The notes beneath the pieces were generated by a model. It worked only from the letters and a program-made list of their open reading frames with translations, had not been told where the DNA came from and did no database searches. Positions 5,810 to 7,014 of a DNA stretch of 7,014 nucleotides are shown here, one piece after another; positions within the stretch are counted from its first letter, which is position 1, and each line of letters starts with the position of its first letter. The translations under genes were made by a program, and so were the position numbers. Source of the DNA: Micavibrio aeruginosavorus (GTDB lineage: Bacteria > Pseudomonadota > Alphaproteobacteria > Micavibrionales > Micavibrionaceae); NCBI GenBank assembly GCA_003241475.1, contig QFQB01000143.1, positions 1 to 7,014 on the forward strand, read 5' to 3'.

Positions 5810-5841
5810 AAAAGCCGGTGCGTTTCGCATTGGCTTTTTTT
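5810..5841 (+). terminator. Rho-independent terminator after the soluble sensor gene
   Basis: AAAAGCCGGTGC (5810-5821) pairs with GCATTGGCTTTT (5827-5838), 12 pairs with two G-U, around the loop GTTTC, and ends in a run of seven T (5835-5841). It closes the unit that ends at 5770 and isolates the following receptor gene. Confidence 0.9.
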
Positions 5842-5886
5842 ATTACTTTCAACAAATTGAATATAAAGAATATTTTTGTCACACCC

Positions 5887-5916
5887 TTGTGTTCAATACC
5901 CAGGCTTTAGTACAAT
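5887..5916 (+). promoter_or_regulatory. Possible promoter of the membrane receptor gene
   Basis: TTGTGT (5887-5892) and TACAAT (5911-5916, 5/6 match) are 18 nt apart in an AT-rich stretch (5842-5982). This predicts a start near 5923 and a leader of about 60 nt. A directly repeated CTTAAT (5951, 5961) lies downstream. The -35 match is weak. Confidence 0.3.
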
Positions 5917-5982
5917 ATTAACTAGTTTTTTCTACATTATCCCTTATTATCTTAATCATTCTTAATATTTTAGGATCGCCCA

Positions 5983-7014
5983 ATGCCCAAGCTCTTAAGC
6001 CGTATTAAAATTTCAAAAAAATTACCGATGATTATGATTGGTTTGACAGCCATAAATGTATTTTCGGTGACGGCGTTGCAACAATATTTGATGTATCAGG
6101 ATAATGTCCAGACGACTCAAGCATCTCTAGGAGCATTGAAAGATGCCAAGGAAGTCCAACTCGAGGAATATTTCTCGGTCATCAACAAAGATATAGCTAT
6201 TCTGGCAGAAAGCGATGTTGTGAAAAACGCCATGCAGGACTTCGGTGCAGGTTGGGCCGCGCTGGGTGGCTCGCAAACGGCCCAGTTGCAAAAGCTATAT
6301 ATCGAAGACAATAAAAACCCCACGGGACAAAAAGACAATCTTGATATGGCGTCCGACGGCTCCATCTATTCGATGGTCCACGGCAAATATCATCCGTGGC
6401 TACACAAATTTCTTAAAGAAAAAGCGTATTACGATATTTTCCTGATCTCGCCGAACGGTGATGTTATGTACACAGTTTTTAAAGAGCGCGACTATGCGAC
6501 GAACGTCATGACTGGTGAGTGGAAGGACACGGATCTTGGTAAGATTTTCCGTGATGTCAAAGCAAATCCGAAAGCTGATTATGTAGGCTTTACTGATTTT
6601 GCGCCCTACGCGCCGAGCTATGATGCGCCAGCAGGCTTTATCGGCAAGCCGCTCATACAGGATGGGCGCTTCATCGGCGCGCTGGTGTTCCAGATGCCGA
6701 TTGATTACATGAGCAACCTTGCTGCCAATGCCGACGGCATGGGTGAGACCGGTGCCTCTTATCTTGTCGGAGCTGACCATTTAATGCGTTCCAATTTCCG
6801 CTTCTCCAAAGAGTCAACTATCTTGAAAGAAAAAGTGGATGAAGAGGGTGTTGTTCTGGCCTTGCAAGGCAAGGAAGGCGTGATTTTGACAACAGACGAA
6901 CACACGGGTGAAAAGGCTTATATGGCCTATGCGCCGATAGATTTTCACGGTACGCGCTGGGCCTACATCGTTGAACAGTTGCAAAGTGAAAGTCTTGCCA
7001 GCTATCACGAAGTA
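5983..7014 (+). CDS. Membrane-anchored Cache chemoreceptor, N-terminal part (runs off window)
   Basis: The frame starts at ATG 5983, after a modest AGGAT site 6 nt upstream, and stays open for 344 codons to the window end. A short basic N-terminus (MPKLLSRIKISKK) is followed by one membrane helix (about 14-32), then a large domain that should lie in the periplasm. Its motifs are KEVQLEEYFSVINKDIAILAES just after the helix, YYDIFLISPNGDVMYTVFKERD (149-170), FAPYAPSYDAPAGFIGKP (206-223) and GETGASYLVGADHLMRS (254-270). This set is typical of double-Cache sensor regions of methyl-accepting chemotaxis proteins. The second helix, HAMP and signalling domain lie beyond the window, so a sensor kinase or cyclase with the same input domain cannot be excluded. 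It has its own upstream terminator and probably its own promoter. Neighbouring another MCP-tip gene supports a chemotaxis role. Confidence 0.85.
   Translation, partial: MPKLLSRIKISKKLPMIMIGLTAINVFSVTALQQYLMYQDNVQTTQASLGALKDAKEVQLEEYFSVINKDIAILAESDVVKNAMQDFGAGWAALGGSQTAQLQKLYIEDNKNPTGQKDNLDMASDGSIYSMVHGKYHPWLHKFLKEKAYYDIFLISPNGDVMYTVFKERDYATNVMTGEWKDTDLGKIFRDVKANPKADYVGFTDFAPYAPSYDAPAGFIGKPLIQDGRFIGALVFQMPIDYMSNLAANADGMGETGASYLVGADHLMRSNFRFSKESTILKEKVDEEGVVLALQGKEGVILTTDEHTGEKAYMAYAPIDFHGTRWAYIVEQLQSESLASYHEV

Overview
The window looks like chromosomal DNA of an alphaproteobacterium with moderate GC. This rests on the 512-residue LeuA type, a TorF-type porin beside an ammonium transporter, Cache-type chemoreceptors, and a leucine leader peptide that appears to begin at its own transcription start, as known for rhizobial trpL. 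I cannot name a genus from sequence alone. No mobile element, CRISPR array, tRNA or rRNA was seen.

Layout. Positions 3-245 are probably the 3' end of a + strand gene that enters from the left. It converges on a small minus-strand gene (330-683) of unknown function, with a strong hairpin terminator at 296-323 between them. The minus-strand gene and leuA (935-2473) are divergent. Their shared control region carries two back-to-back TTGACA boxes in a perfect inverted repeat. Between that region and leuA lies an unannotated 17-codon leader peptide, MVLNNTNLLLALLLMTP (788-841), rich in leucine.

The leuA leader is the most interesting part of the window. Its last leucine codons (824-832) are perfectly complementary over 9 nt to the leuA ribosome-binding site (919-927). 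A 10-bp stem (835-844/871-880) and a small hairpin nest inside that pairing. No U-tract terminator is present. This suggests leucine control by sequestering the leuA Shine-Dalgarno sequence rather than by classical transcription attenuation.

Downstream are an outer-membrane TorF-family putative porin (2601-3314), a rho-independent terminator, and an AmtB-type ammonium transporter (3404-4691). The reading frame of amtB is broken near 4200, with about 10 residues missing from a membrane helix. Next come a soluble protein with an MCP signalling tip at its N-terminus and a Cache-like sensor at its C-terminus (4739-5770), a second strong terminator, and the 5' part of a membrane-anchored Cache chemoreceptor (5983 to the window end).

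Together the right-hand genes suggest outer-membrane passage, inner-membrane ammonium uptake and chemosensory signalling. That grouping is inferred from order and spacing only. No gap without a gene exceeds 300 bases.
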